Shown piece after piece: positions 1 to 8,373 of a DNA stretch of 64,000 nucleotides; position 1 is the stretch's first letter; the number at the start of each line of letters is the position of its first letter. Source of the DNA: Rhodovulum steppense (GTDB lineage Bacteria > Pseudomonadota > Alphaproteobacteria > Rhodobacterales > Rhodobacteraceae); assembly GCF_004339675.1 (NCBI RefSeq), contig NZ_SLVM01000014.1:41187-105186 (forward strand), given 5' to 3'. The notes beneath the pieces are model-generated. The model saw only the letters and a program-made list of their open reading frames with translations, was not told the DNA's origin and made no database searches. A program made the position numbers and the translations under genes.

Positions 1-375
1 CTCGGTCAGCTGTTCGAGCCCGCGCATCATGCGCACGAGCTTGGGCTCCAGCCGGTCGCGGTCCCCGATGAAGCGCACCCGCACGCCATTATCCAGAAGC
101 GACTGCGCCTCCTTCTGGATGTAGCGGCGGAACAGCGTCATCAGCCCGGTCACCTCGGCCTGAGTGCGTTTCCAGTTCTCGGTAGAGAAGGCGAAGATCG
201 TAAGGTAGCGGATGCCAAGTTCCGGACATGCCTCGAGGATCTCGCGCACACGCCGCGCGCCCGCCTGATGACCGAAAAGGCGCGGCCGACCGCGCATTTG
301 CGCCCAGCGGCCGTTGCCGTCCATGATCACCGCCACATGGGCCGGGCGGGTATGCTGGTTGTCCTTCACGGCCAC
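1..375 (-). CDS. uppS: Isoprenyl transferase (undecaprenyl diphosphate synthase), N-terminal part
   Basis: Makes the C55 undecaprenyl diphosphate lipid carrier used for peptidoglycan and other envelope polymers by cis-condensing isopentenyl diphosphate; cytoplasmic, membrane-associated. The gene runs off the left edge, so only about 125 N-terminal residues are present. Visible cis-prenyltransferase signatures are VIMDGNGRWA (the catalytic Asp and the pyrophosphate-binding loop), then RGRPRLFGHQAG and the TIFAFSTENWKR block. The start is a GTG at 375 preceded by a GGAGAGGGGG ribosome site; a second in-frame GTG lies two codons later. It lies 27 bp downstream of frr on the same strand, so pyrH-frr-uppS reads as one operon, the usual alphaproteobacterial order. 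Confidence 0.95.
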   Translation of the reverse strand, partial: MAVKDNQHTRPAHVAVIMDGNGRWAQMRGRPRLFGHQAGARRVREILEACPELGIRYLTIFAFSTENWKRTQAEVTGLMTLFRRYIQKEAQSLLDNGVRVRFIGDRDRLEPKLVRMMRGLEQLTE

Positions 376-402
376 GCCGCCCCCTCTCCGACCCGGCAGG
401 TC

Positions 403-969
403 TCAGACCTGCATGATTTCCTGCTGCTTGCTTTCCAGCGCCTTGTCGATCTGGGCGATGTGCCTGTCCGTCAGATCCTGGATTTCTTCATGCCAGATCT
501 TCTGATCGTCCTCGCTCATCCCCGCGTTCTTGGCCTTCTTGATCTGTTCCATGCCGTCGCGGCGCACATTGCGTACCGCAACGCGGGCATGTTCGGCATA
601 TTGGGCTGCCACACGGGTCAGTTCGCGGCGGCGTTCCTCGTTCAGTTCGGGAATCGGCAGCATGATGATCGTGCCGTTCTTCTGCGGATTGATCCCCAGT
701 CCCGATTCCATGATGGCCTTCTCGACCTTGTTCACCAGCGCCTTGTCCCAGACATTGATGGTCACCATCCGCGGCTCGGGCACGTTGACCGTCGCCACCT
801 GGTTGATCGGCGTCAGCGCGCCATAGGCATCGACCTGAATCGGCTCGACCATCGAGGCTGATGCACGCCCCGTGCGCAGAGAGGCGAATTCATGCCTGAG
901 TGCAGCCATCGCGCCGTCCATCCGGCGCTGAAGGTCGTCAAGGTCGATTTCCAGCTCGTCGTCGGCCAT
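403..969 (-). CDS. frr: Ribosome recycling factor
   Basis: With EF-G it splits the post-termination ribosome so that subunits can be reused; cytoplasmic and essential. The 188-residue length is normal for the family. Typical RRF blocks are present: an N-terminal helix with [14 protein letters not shown], then [14 protein letters not shown], the [16 protein letters not shown] strand region and a C-terminal helical part with [12 protein letters not shown]. It sits 54 bp after the pyrH stop and 27 bp before uppS, all on the minus strand. Nothing is unusual in the sequence. Confidence 0.97.
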   Translation of the reverse strand: MADDELEIDLDDLQRRMDGAMAALRHEFASLRTGRASASMVEPIQVDAYGALTPINQVATVNVPEPRMVTINVWDKALVNKVEKAIMESGLGINPQKNGTIIMLPIPELNEERRRELTRVAAQYAEHARVAVRNVRRDGMEQIKKAKNAGMSEDDQKIWHEEIQDLTDRHIAQIDKALESKQQEIMQV

Positions 970-1023
970 CGGTCTGAACTCTTCTGCTTGAGGTCCTTGT
1001 CATGCGTACAGGTTGCTATAACG

Positions 1024-1761
1024 CTAACCGTGGACGATTGTATAGGTGCCTTCCCCGGCAAGGATGCCGCGGAAACCGCCGGGTTCGTCTAGGCTGAAGA
1101 CGATGATCGGCAGGTCGTTGTCGCGTGCCAGCGCGATCGCCGAGGCGTCCATCACCTTGAGGTTTCTCACCAGGACGTCGTCATAGGTGATGTCTTCATA
1201 GCGCACGGCGTCGGCGGCCTTCATCGGATCCTTGTCATAGACGCCATCGACCTTGGTGCCCTTGAAGATCGCCTCGCAGGCCATCTCGTTCGCGCGCAGC
1301 GTCGCGGCCGTGTCGGTGGTGAAGTAAGGGTTGCCGGTTCCGGCGGCAAAGATGCAGACCCGCCCCTTCTCCAGATGGCGCACGGCGCGGCGGCGGATAT
1401 AGGGCTCGCAAACCTCGTCCATCCGGATCGCGCTGATCACCCGGCAGAAGACGCCCATCCCTTCCAGCGCAGACTGCATCGCAAGCGCGTTCATCACGGT
1501 GGCCAGCATCCCCATGTAGTCGGCGGTCGTGCGCTCCATCCCCTGCGCGCTGCCCTGAAGCCCGCGAAAGATGTTGCCGCCGCCGATCACCATGCAGATC
1601 TCGACGCCCAGATCGCGCACCGATTTCACCTCGCGCGCGATGCGTTCCACGGTGGGCGGATGCAGCCCGAAGCCCTGGTCGCCCATCAGCGCCTCGCCCG
1701 AGATTTTCAGCATCACCCGTTTGTATTTGGGCTTCGCTTGCGTGGCGCCGGTGTCGTTCAT
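1024..1761 (-). CDS. pyrH: UMP kinase
   Basis: Phosphorylates UMP to UDP in pyrimidine nucleotide synthesis; a cytoplasmic amino-acid-kinase-fold enzyme, normally hexameric and controlled by GTP and UTP. The chosen ATG at 1761 gives 245 residues, the usual size. [14 protein letters not shown] near the N-terminus, the [10 protein letters not shown] glycine-rich loop, the [16 protein letters not shown] segment and [13 protein letters not shown] are all family signatures. The frame stays open upstream to 1959, but those residues would be antisense to miaA and do not resemble the family. First gene of the pyrH-frr-uppS operon and divergent from miaA, with only 88 bp between the two starts. Confidence 0.97.
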   Translation of the reverse strand: MNDTGATQAKPKYKRVMLKISGEALMGDQGFGLHPPTVERIAREVKSVRDLGVEICMVIGGGNIFRGLQGSAQGMERTTADYMGMLATVMNALAMQSALEGMGVFCRVISAIRMDEVCEPYIRRRAVRHLEKGRVCIFAAGTGNPYFTTDTAATLRANEMACEAIFKGTKVDGVYDKDPMKAADAVRYEDITYDDVLVRNLKVMDASAIALARDNDLPIIVFSLDEPGGFRGILAGEGTYTIVHG

Positions 1762-1849
1762 AGGGTCTGCCTCTGCCCGTGCTCTTGTGTCGGGCGCAAA
1801 ATGTCGGAAAAGGCCGACAGGTTCAACGCCGAACGAGGCCGCTGCCCGC

Positions 1850-2722
1850 ATGGAACTGACCGAACTCGACCCTGCCCGCCCGGTGCTGATCGCCGGACCG
1901 ACCGCCAGCGGCAAGTCGGCGCTGGCGCTGGCGATTGCCGAGGCGCAGGGCGGCGTCATCGTGAACGCCGATGCGTTGCAGGTGTTCGAGGGCTGGCGCT
2001 TGCTGACAGCACGCCCCTCGCCCGACGAGGAAAACCGCGCGCCGCATGCGCTTTATGGCCATGTCGGCTGGAATGCGGATTATTCCGTGGGCCACTGGCT
2101 GCGCGAGCTGGCGCCGATCCTTGCAGGCGATGCGCGGCCGATCATCGTGGGCGGCACCGGGCTTTACTTCACCGCGCTGACCGAGGGGCTGGCCGAGATC
2201 CCGGCAACACCGCCCGCGATAAGGGCCGAGGCCGATGCGCGGATCGCCGAAGGCGATACCGCAGGGCTGCTGGCCGAACTGGACACCGCGACGACCGAGC
2301 GGATCGACCGACAGAACCCCGTCCGCATCCAACGCGCCTGGGAGGTGCTGCGCGCCACGGGCCGGGGGCTGGCGGAGTGGCAGGATGCCACGCCACCGCC
2401 GCTTCTGCCACTGGCCGCCGCCCAGCCGCTGGTCATCGAAGCCCGCAAGGACTGGCTGAACGCCCGGATCGACACCCGCTTCGACGCGATGATCGCGGGC
2501 GGCGCGCTGGACGAGGTGCGCACGAACCTGCCGCGCTGGGATGCGCGGCTGCTGTCGGCAAGGGCCATCGGCGCGCCGGAACTCGTCGCCCATCTGCGCG
2601 GCGAGTTGGCGCTGGAAGATGCCGTTGCGGCCGCCAAGATCGCCTCCCGGCAATATGCAAAACGCCAGCGCACCTGGTTCCGCTCCAAGCTGAACGCATG
2701 GCGACGGGTCGCCGCCACCTGA
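1850..2722 (+). CDS. miaA: tRNA dimethylallyltransferase
   Basis: Transfers a dimethylallyl group to N6 of A37 in tRNAs that read codons starting with U, stabilising codon pairing. 290 residues, slightly short but within the family range. The P-loop GPTASGKS is at residues 16-23, followed by the VNADALQVF segment (the family usually has DSxQVY, so here the Ser-Gln-Val-Tyr is Ala-Leu-Gln-Val-Phe), the GGTGLYF motif, and a C-terminal [13 protein letters not shown] block that binds tRNA. The start at 1850 is the ATG just before MELTELDP. The altered DSxQVY motif is worth noting but the rest of the fold is intact. Divergent from pyrH. Confidence 0.93.
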   Translation: MELTELDPARPVLIAGPTASGKSALALAIAEAQGGVIVNADALQVFEGWRLLTARPSPDEENRAPHALYGHVGWNADYSVGHWLRELAPILAGDARPIIVGGTGLYFTALTEGLAEIPATPPAIRAEADARIAEGDTAGLLAELDTATTERIDRQNPVRIQRAWEVLRATGRGLAEWQDATPPPLLPLAAAQPLVIEARKDWLNARIDTRFDAMIAGGALDEVRTNLPRWDARLLSARAIGAPELVAHLRGELALEDAVAAAKIASRQYAKRQRTWFRSKLNAWRRVAAT

Positions 2723-2778
2723 CAGAGGCCCGGCGGAAACGGAGACGAATCCAACCTCTTTCGCTTTACCCTGCGAGA

Positions 2779-2805
2779 CGAATCGGTCAATCGTTGCCCG
2801 ATTCG
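2779..2805. promoter_or_regulatory. Inverted repeat upstream of the AraC-type regulator
   Basis: A perfect 8-bp inverted repeat, CGAATCGG and CCGATTCG, separated by 11 bp, lies 60 bp before the start of the AraC-type gene and 56 bp after miaA. No T-run follows, so it does not look like an intrinsic terminator. A dyad at this distance could be an operator, possibly for the regulator itself. This is inference from position and symmetry only. Confidence 0.4.
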
Positions 2806-2865
2806 AACCTGCCCCTTCTGACCAGGCGCCCCTTTTGCCGCGCCCTCCCCTCCGGAGTTGTCGTC

Positions 2866-3654
2866 ATGAGCCTGTTTCCCGACATCCGGATCGTACCGTT
2901 CTCGCGCCTGACACAGGGCAGCCGCTGGCGGGCAGAGGCGATGCGCAGCTATTCCGCGCCGCAGCTTCTATGGATCACCAAGGGTCAGGGCAGGATCACG
3001 GTGGCCGGCGTTACCCGCGGCTACGGCCCGCATAACGCGATCTTCATCCCGCCGCGCACGATGCACGGATTCGAGATGACGGGCCAGGTCTATGGCTCGG
3101 CGGTAATGTTCCCGGGGATGGCCGATCTGGAGCTGCCCGACACACCCCACCACCTGCGCATCCGCGACGGCCAGGTGCAGGTCGAGATCACGGGGCTACT
3201 GGACGGCCTAGACCGCGAGTTGACACAAAAGCGTGCGGGCGCGCGGCGGGCGATCCGGCATTATGCGGGGCTGATCTCGGTCTGGCTGGAGCGTCAGATC
3301 GCACTGGCCGAGGATGTGACATCCGTGCCCGTCTCTGCAAGACGGCTGGTTGCGGGCTTTGCCGCGCTGGTCGAAAAGGACTTCCGCACCGCCAAATCGG
3401 TCGCGGGCTATGCCGCCGATCTGGGCGTGACGTCGACGCATCTGACACGGACCTGCAACCAGACCTGCGGGCGCAGCGCCTCGGACCTGCTGGCCGAGCG
3501 CAAGATCGGCGAGGCGCGCCGCCTTCTGGCCGACACCCGCGCGCCGATCAAGGAGATCGCGGCCGCGCTGGGCTATGCCTCGCCGACCTATTTCACCCGC
3601 GCCTTCCAGTCCCGAACCGGAACAACACCCAAGGCATTCCGCAACGCCGATTGA
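2866..3654 (+). CDS. AraC-family transcriptional regulator
   Basis: A 262-residue cytoplasmic DNA-binding protein. The N-terminal part (about 20-110) has the cupin-like effector fold with the pattern LLWITKGQGRITVAG and HNAIFIPPRTMHGFEM. The C-terminal part (about 165-260) is a double helix-turn-helix AraC domain ending in the signature IKEIAAALGYASPTYFTRAF followed by GTTPKAFRN. The start is the ATG at 2866; the frame is open far upstream but only as antisense to pyrH and out of frame in miaA. It stands alone, so its target cannot be read from neighbours. The inverted repeat at 2779-2805 is a candidate binding site. Effector unknown. Confidence 0.9.
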   Translation: MSLFPDIRIVPFSRLTQGSRWRAEAMRSYSAPQLLWITKGQGRITVAGVTRGYGPHNAIFIPPRTMHGFEMTGQVYGSAVMFPGMADLELPDTPHHLRIRDGQVQVEITGLLDGLDRELTQKRAGARRAIRHYAGLISVWLERQIALAEDVTSVPVSARRLVAGFAALVEKDFRTAKSVAGYAADLGVTSTHLTRTCNQTCGRSASDLLAERKIGEARRLLADTRAPIKEIAAALGYASPTYFTRAFQSRTGTTPKAFRNAD

Positions 3655-3860
3655 CGCCCACGCGCGCTTCCCTGCCGATATCGGCGCATCTCGGTTGGAA
3701 CACCGTAACAACCCCGGCTAGACGCCCGCCGCGCCGTGGTCACAGGCAGATCACCGTCGGTCATCCATCCGGGCTTCGAACATGACTTCAGCGGGCGGTG
3801 ACTGAAGCCGCGCGCGCCGCAGCAATGGAGGTCGGTGCGTTTTCTCCGCAGCGGGGCGGG

Positions 3861-5255
3861 TCAGAAATGGATCGCGCGGCCCCAGGCATCCAGCACGGAT
3901 TCGTGCATCATTTCGGACAGCGTCGGATGCGGAAAGACCGTCTGCACCAACTCGGCCTCGGTGCTTTCCAGACCGCGCGCCACGATATAGCCTTGGATCA
4001 GTTCGGTCACCTCGGCGCCCACCATATGCGCGCCCAGAAGCTCGCCGGTCTTCGCATCGAACACGGTCTTGACCAGCCCCTCGGGCTCGCCCAGCGCGAT
4101 CGCCTTGCCATTGCCGATGAAGGGGAAGCGGCCCACGCGGACCTCGTAACCCTTTTCCCTTGCACGCGCCTCGGTCAGCCCGACGCTTGCGACCTGCGGA
4201 TGGCAATAGGTGCAGCCCGCGATGGAGCCCGGGCGGATCGGGTGCGGATGCCCGCCCGCGATCATTTCGGCCACCATCACGCCCTCATGGCTGGCCTTGT
4301 GCGCCAGCCAGGGCGGCCCGGCGACATCGCCGATGGCATAAAGCCCCTCGATGCCGGTGCGGCAGAATTCGTCGGTGACGACATGGGTGCGGTCGATCCT
4401 GACCCCCAGCGCCTCTAGCCCCAGTCCCTCGACATTGCCGACGATGCCGACCGCCGAGATCACGGTATCGACCTCGACAGCCTCGGTCCTGCCGCCCTGC
4501 TCGACATGAGCGGTCACCTTGTCGGCGCCCCGGTCCAGCCGCGTGACACTGGCGCCTTCGAGGATGCGCATCCCCTGTTTCTCGAACTGCTTCTTCGCAA
4601 AACCCGAGATCTCGGCATCCTCGACCGGCAGGATGCGCTCCATCACCTCGACCACGGTCGTCTCGGCGCCCAGCGTGTTGAAGAAGCTGGCGAATTCGAT
4701 GCCGATTGCACCCGAGCCGATGACCAGCAGCTTTTTCGGCATATGCGGGGGCACCAGAGCGTGGCGATAGCTCCAGACCCGTTTGCCATCTGCCTCCAGC
4801 CCCGGCAGTTCGCGCGCCCGCGCGCCGGTGGCCAGCACGATGGTGGGCGCGGTAATCTCCTCGCTGCCGGTGTCGGTCGTGACGGACACCCGGCCCGGAG
4901 CGGGCAGCGTCGCTGCGCCCATGACAACCGTGACCTTGTTCTTCTTCAACAGGTGCCCGACGCCCGAGGCCAACTGCTTCGCCACCCCGCGCGAGCGCTT
5001 CACCACCGCATCAAGATCATAGCCGATGCCATCGGCCGTCAGCCCGAATTCCTTGGCCCGGTGCATCAGGTGAAAGACCTCGGCCGAGCGCAGCATCGCC
5101 TTGGTCGGGATGCAGCCCCAGTTCAGGCAGATACCGCCCAGATGTTCGCGTTCCACCACGCAGACGCTCAGGCCAAGCTGCGCGCCGCGGATCGCGGCGA
5201 CATAGCCCCCCGGCCCCGCGCCGATCACGATCATGTCGAAAGTCCGCGCGGTCAT
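3861..5255 (-). CDS. lpdA: Dihydrolipoyl dehydrogenase (E3)
   Basis: FAD-dependent disulfide oxidoreductase that reoxidises dihydrolipoamide in 2-oxoacid dehydrogenase or glycine cleavage complexes, passing electrons to NAD. 464 residues, normal length. The FAD-binding GAGPGGYVAAIRGAQLG is at 12-28, the redox pair in GGICLNWGCIP (C43 and C48), the NAD-binding GSGAIGIEFASFF in the middle, and the C-terminal catalytic HPHPTLSE. No E1 or E2 gene is adjacent. It follows the DUF924 gene by 39 bp on the same strand, so it may be co-transcribed with it and the MFS gene. Which complex it serves cannot be decided from this window. Confidence 0.95.
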   Translation of the reverse strand: MTARTFDMIVIGAGPGGYVAAIRGAQLGLSVCVVEREHLGGICLNWGCIPTKAMLRSAEVFHLMHRAKEFGLTADGIGYDLDAVVKRSRGVAKQLASGVGHLLKKNKVTVVMGAATLPAPGRVSVTTDTGSEEITAPTIVLATGARARELPGLEADGKRVWSYRHALVPPHMPKKLLVIGSGAIGIEFASFFNTLGAETTVVEVMERILPVEDAEISGFAKKQFEKQGMRILEGASVTRLDRGADKVTAHVEQGGRTEAVEVDTVISAVGIVGNVEGLGLEALGVRIDRTHVVTDEFCRTGIEGLYAIGDVAGPPWLAHKASHEGVMVAEMIAGGHPHPIRPGSIAGCTYCHPQVASVGLTEARAREKGYEVRVGRFPFIGNGKAIALGEPEGLVKTVFDAKTGELLGAHMVGAEVTELIQGYIVARGLESTEAELVQTVFPHPTLSEMMHESVLDAWGRAIHF

Positions 5256-5294
5256 CCTGTCCCCCCCTGCCCGACCGTCCCGCCCTGCCCGCCT

Positions 5295-5873
5295 TCAGCC
5301 GACGGCGCGAAACTGCTCCACGCAGGCCGCATAGCCGCCGCCGTCAAGGAAGGCGATTTCCTCGGGGGAGGAACCGCGATGCAGCGCCTCGTTGCGGAAG
5401 GGGAAGCGGCCGAACTTGCGGATCAACTCGCGATGCGCCTTGGCATGCAACAGGTTCTCGGCCCCGGTCTCGGGCATCCGGGTCAGCATCAGCCGCACGC
5501 AGCGGTCCTGATCCATCAGGCATTCCGAATGCATCAGCGGCATGTAGAAGAATTGCCGCTCCGGCTCGGGGCAGCGGGTGTCGAAATTCAGGTCGATCGC
5601 CTGTTTCGACGCCGCCCGGGCCAGTGCGTCCGTGGCGAAGGCGCGCCAGTCGCCGCGGAACATGTTGCGCGGGAACTGGTCGGTCAGGATCAGGAAGGCC
5701 AGCGCCCCGGAGGGGTTGGTCGGCCAGTCATGCAGCGCGCCCGCATGGGCGGCCTCCCAGTCGGGCTTGAACCGTTCGGTGATCGCCGCATCGACCTCCG
5801 GATCGGCCTTGTACCAGCCATCGGGGCCGACCTCGTTCAGCCAGAACTCGATGATCTCCTCGCGGCGCGCCAT
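5295..5873 (-). CDS. DUF924 family protein
   Basis: A 192-residue soluble protein of the DUF924 family, whose fold is TPR-like and whose biochemical role is unknown to me. Recognisable family text includes EIIEFWLNEVG at the N-terminus, LILTDQFPRNMFRG in the middle, FFYMPLMHSE, and the C-terminal KFGRFPFRNEALHRGSSPEE. The ATG at 5873 was chosen because the 14 residues that extend the open frame upstream are not part of the family. It is 39 bp before lpdA and 78 bp after the MFS gene, all on the minus strand. Confidence 0.85.
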   Translation of the reverse strand: MARREEIIEFWLNEVGPDGWYKADPEVDAAITERFKPDWEAAHAGALHDWPTNPSGALAFLILTDQFPRNMFRGDWRAFATDALARAASKQAIDLNFDTRCPEPERQFFYMPLMHSECLMDQDRCVRLMLTRMPETGAENLLHAKAHRELIRKFGRFPFRNEALHRGSSPEEIAFLDGGGYAACVEQFRAVG

Positions 5874-5951
5874 TCCACTACTCCTGCTGCCCTTCGTGCC
5901 TGCCCTTGCGGTCAAGGGATCGTTTCAGATTAAGCCCCTGCACGCAAGCCG

Positions 5952-7241
5952 TCAGGACCGTCCCGCGGGCTCATCGCCGCGCGTCTGGGACTCGTCCTGC
6001 TGGGCCTCCATGGCAACCTCGCCCGCGACCTCGACGGCGACCGGCGATGCAGTTGGCAGAACCGGCGCATAAGACCCCGTCTCATCCACCGGAACGGGCG
6101 CGCGCTGGGTCATCCGGAAGCCGGTGAAGACCGCCAGCGACAGCATCAGCACCGTGATGAACAGGAAAAAGCCCTGCGGCCCGATAAGCCCCATCATCCA
6201 GCCGGTCAGCAACGGCCCGATGATCGCGCCTACCCCGTTGATGAACAGCAACCCCCCCGAGGCCGCGGCCATGTCGTCGCGTTCCAGATAGTCGTTGGTA
6301 TAGGCGATCAGCAGCGCATAAAGCGGGTTCGACATCCCCCCGATCACGAAGGCCGCCACCAGGAGCGCGGTGAAACTGCCCCCCAGCGCCATCGCGACAC
6401 CCGCCGCAACACCGCCGATCGCCGCCGAACCCAGGATCAGCGTGCGCCGGTCCATCCGGTCCGACAGCCAGCCGATCGGGTATTGCAGCAGAAGCCCCCC
6501 GATATAGATCGTGGCGATGAATCCCGAGATCTCGGCCACGCTCAGCCCCGCGCTGGTGCCATAGACCGAGGCCATCCCGAACAGCGCCGAATAGACGCCC
6601 CCCATCAGGAAGATGCCGACCGCCCCGGTGGGCGAGATCTGCACCAGCCTGCGCAGAGACATCGGCTTGGCGGTCTCGAAGGCGGGGGTGGGACTAACAG
6701 AAAGCAGGATCGGTGCGAACGAGATCGACACCAGCACCGATGGGATGATAAACAGGATGAACCCCGCCGGATCGGCGGTCAGGATCAGCCCCTGCGCGCT
6801 GACGATGCCCGCCATCTGGGTGATCATGTAAAGCGACAGTGCCTTGCCGCGGGTCTCGTTCGTGGCGGCGTTGTTCAGCCAGCTTTCCGCGGTGACATAG
6901 ACCGCCGAGAAGCAGAACCCGATCAGCACCCGGCCGATGGTCCAGGCGATGGGATCGGCCAGTGCCGGGTAAAGGATCAGGATGGCCGAGATCAGCGAGG
7001 CGAGCGCTGCGAAGACCCGGATATGGCCGACCCGCCGGATCAGCCCCGGCGCCAGCCGCGAGCCGCCCAGGAAGCCTACGAAATAGGCCGACATGACGAT
7101 GGACATCTCGAAGGTGGAAAACCCCTCGATGCCACCGCGGATGCCCAGAAGCGTGCCCTGGATGCCGTTGCCGACCATAAGCAGCAACATGCCCAGAAGC
7201 AGCGCCCAGGAACTGGCCAAGACCTGAAACATGCGCGCCAT
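5952..7241 (-). CDS. MFS transporter, YcaD-like
   Basis: A 429-residue inner-membrane carrier of the major facilitator superfamily with about 12 hydrophobic segments in two six-helix halves. The pattern resembles the YcaD-type subgroup: GIRGGIEGFSTFEMSIVMSAYFVGF at the start, an RVLIGFCFSAVYVTAESWLN segment in helix 4, the loop motif GWLSDRMDRRTL at the start of the second half and NDYLERDDMAAASGGLLF later. The C-terminal 55 residues are polar and rich in Pro, Val and Glu, probably a cytoplasmic tail. Substrate unknown. It lies 43 bp downstream of queA on the same strand. Confidence 0.88.
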   Translation of the reverse strand: MARMFQVLASSWALLLGMLLLMVGNGIQGTLLGIRGGIEGFSTFEMSIVMSAYFVGFLGGSRLAPGLIRRVGHIRVFAALASLISAILILYPALADPIAWTIGRVLIGFCFSAVYVTAESWLNNAATNETRGKALSLYMITQMAGIVSAQGLILTADPAGFILFIIPSVLVSISFAPILLSVSPTPAFETAKPMSLRRLVQISPTGAVGIFLMGGVYSALFGMASVYGTSAGLSVAEISGFIATIYIGGLLLQYPIGWLSDRMDRRTLILGSAAIGGVAAGVAMALGGSFTALLVAAFVIGGMSNPLYALLIAYTNDYLERDDMAAASGGLLFINGVGAIIGPLLTGWMMGLIGPQGFFLFITVLMLSLAVFTGFRMTQRAPVPVDETGSYAPVLPTASPVAVEVAGEVAMEAQQDESQTRGDEPAGRS

Positions 7242-7284
7242 CCTTTCGCGTGACTGGCCCGTGACTAGGGGAGTTCGACGCGAC

Positions 7285-8373
7285 TCAGATGCCCGTCTGC
7301 GACCCCTGCCTGACCGCTTGCGGCCCCGGGATCAAGAGCGAGGCATCGCCATATGAGAAGAAGCGGTAACCCGAATTCACCGCATGGATGTATATCCGTC
7401 GGATCCGTTCCGTTCCCATCAACGCCGAGACCAGCATCATAAGCGTCGAGCGCGGCAGGTGGAAATTCGTCATCAGCGCATCCGCGATGCGAAAGCGATA
7501 GCCCGGCCGGATGAAGATGTCGGTCTCGCCCGTCCAGGGATGCAGCACGCCCGCCTCGTCCGCCGCGCTTTCGATCAGCCGCAGCGCGGTGGTGCCGACC
7601 GGGATGATCCGCCCACCCGCCGCGCGGGTAGCGTTGATCTCGGCCGCGGCACGGGCCGTCACCTCGCCCCATTCGGCATGCATCCGGTGCGCCGACACAT
7701 CATCGGTCTTGACCGGCAGGAAAGTGCCCGCGCCCACATGCAGCGTCACATGGCTGAAACCGACGCCCCGTGCGGCCAGCGCCGCCAGCAGCGGTTCGTC
7801 GAAATGCAGCGATGCGGTGGGGGCCGCGACCGCGCCGGGCCGGGCGGCCCAGACGGTCTGGTAATCCTCGGCATCCTGCGCATCGGCGGGGCGCTTGGCG
7901 GCGATATAGGGCGGCAGGGGCATGGCGCCCGCCTCGGCCAGCGCGGTATCGAACGCCGCGCCGGTCTGGTCGAAGTCCAGCACCGCGTCCTCGTCGCCCT
8001 TCGCGACCACCCGCGCGCTCAGGCGGTCCGAAAAGATCACCCTGTCGCCCGGCTTCAGCTTCTTCAACGGCCGCGCCATCGCCCGCCAGCAACCGCCCGG
8101 CGCGGGCTCCATCAGCGTCACCTCGATGCGGGCCTCGACCGGCCCCTGCGCCGTCTCGCGCCGACGCAGCCCGCTCAGCCGGGCGGGGATCACGCGGGTA
8201 TCGTTCAGCACCAGCCGGTCACCGGGCTGCAACAGGTCGGGAAGGTCGCGCACATGCAGATCGCGCAGCCTGTCGCCCTCGGCCACCAGCAGCCGCGCCG
8301 CGGTTCTCGGCCGCGCCGGTCGGGTCGCGATCAGCGCCTCGGGCAGGTCGAAATCGAAATCCGAAAGCTTCAT
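7285..8373 (-). CDS. queA: S-adenosylmethionine:tRNA ribosyltransferase-isomerase
   Basis: Transfers and isomerises the ribosyl part of SAM onto 7-aminomethyl-7-deazaguanine at tRNA position 34, the penultimate step of queuosine synthesis. 362 residues. The N-terminus [19 protein letters not shown], the middle [40 protein letters not shown] and the C-terminal [17 protein letters not shown] are all hallmark QueA segments. Its ATG overlaps the stop of the upstream AsmA-like gene as ATGA, so the two are translationally coupled. Confidence 0.96.
   Translation of the reverse strand: MKLSDFDFDLPEALIATRPARPRTAARLLVAEGDRLRDLHVRDLPDLLQPGDRLVLNDTRVIPARLSGLRRRETAQGPVEARIEVTLMEPAPGGCWRAMARPLKKLKPGDRVIFSDRLSARVVAKGDEDAVLDFDQTGAAFDTALAEAGAMPLPPYIAAKRPADAQDAEDYQTVWAARPGAVAAPTASLHFDEPLLAALAARGVGFSHVTLHVGAGTFLPVKTDDVSAHRMHAEWGEVTARAAAEINATRAAGGRIIPVGTTALRLIESAADEAGVLHPWTGETDIFIRPGYRFRIADALMTNFHLPRSTLMMLVSALMGTERIRRIYIHAVNSGYRFFSYGDASLLIPGPQAVRQGSQTGI

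Noticed and set aside
1375..2860. Long plus-strand open frame running through pyrH and miaA into the AraC gene
   Set aside because: The first 497 codons are antisense to pyrH and out of frame in miaA, with shadow composition; only the part from 2866 is a real gene.
9..8370. Many long frames opposite real genes, e.g. 4506-5933, 6483-7253, 7384-8499
   Set aside because: They mirror the codon structure of high-GC genes on the other strand, have Arg/Pro/His-rich content and no family pattern.
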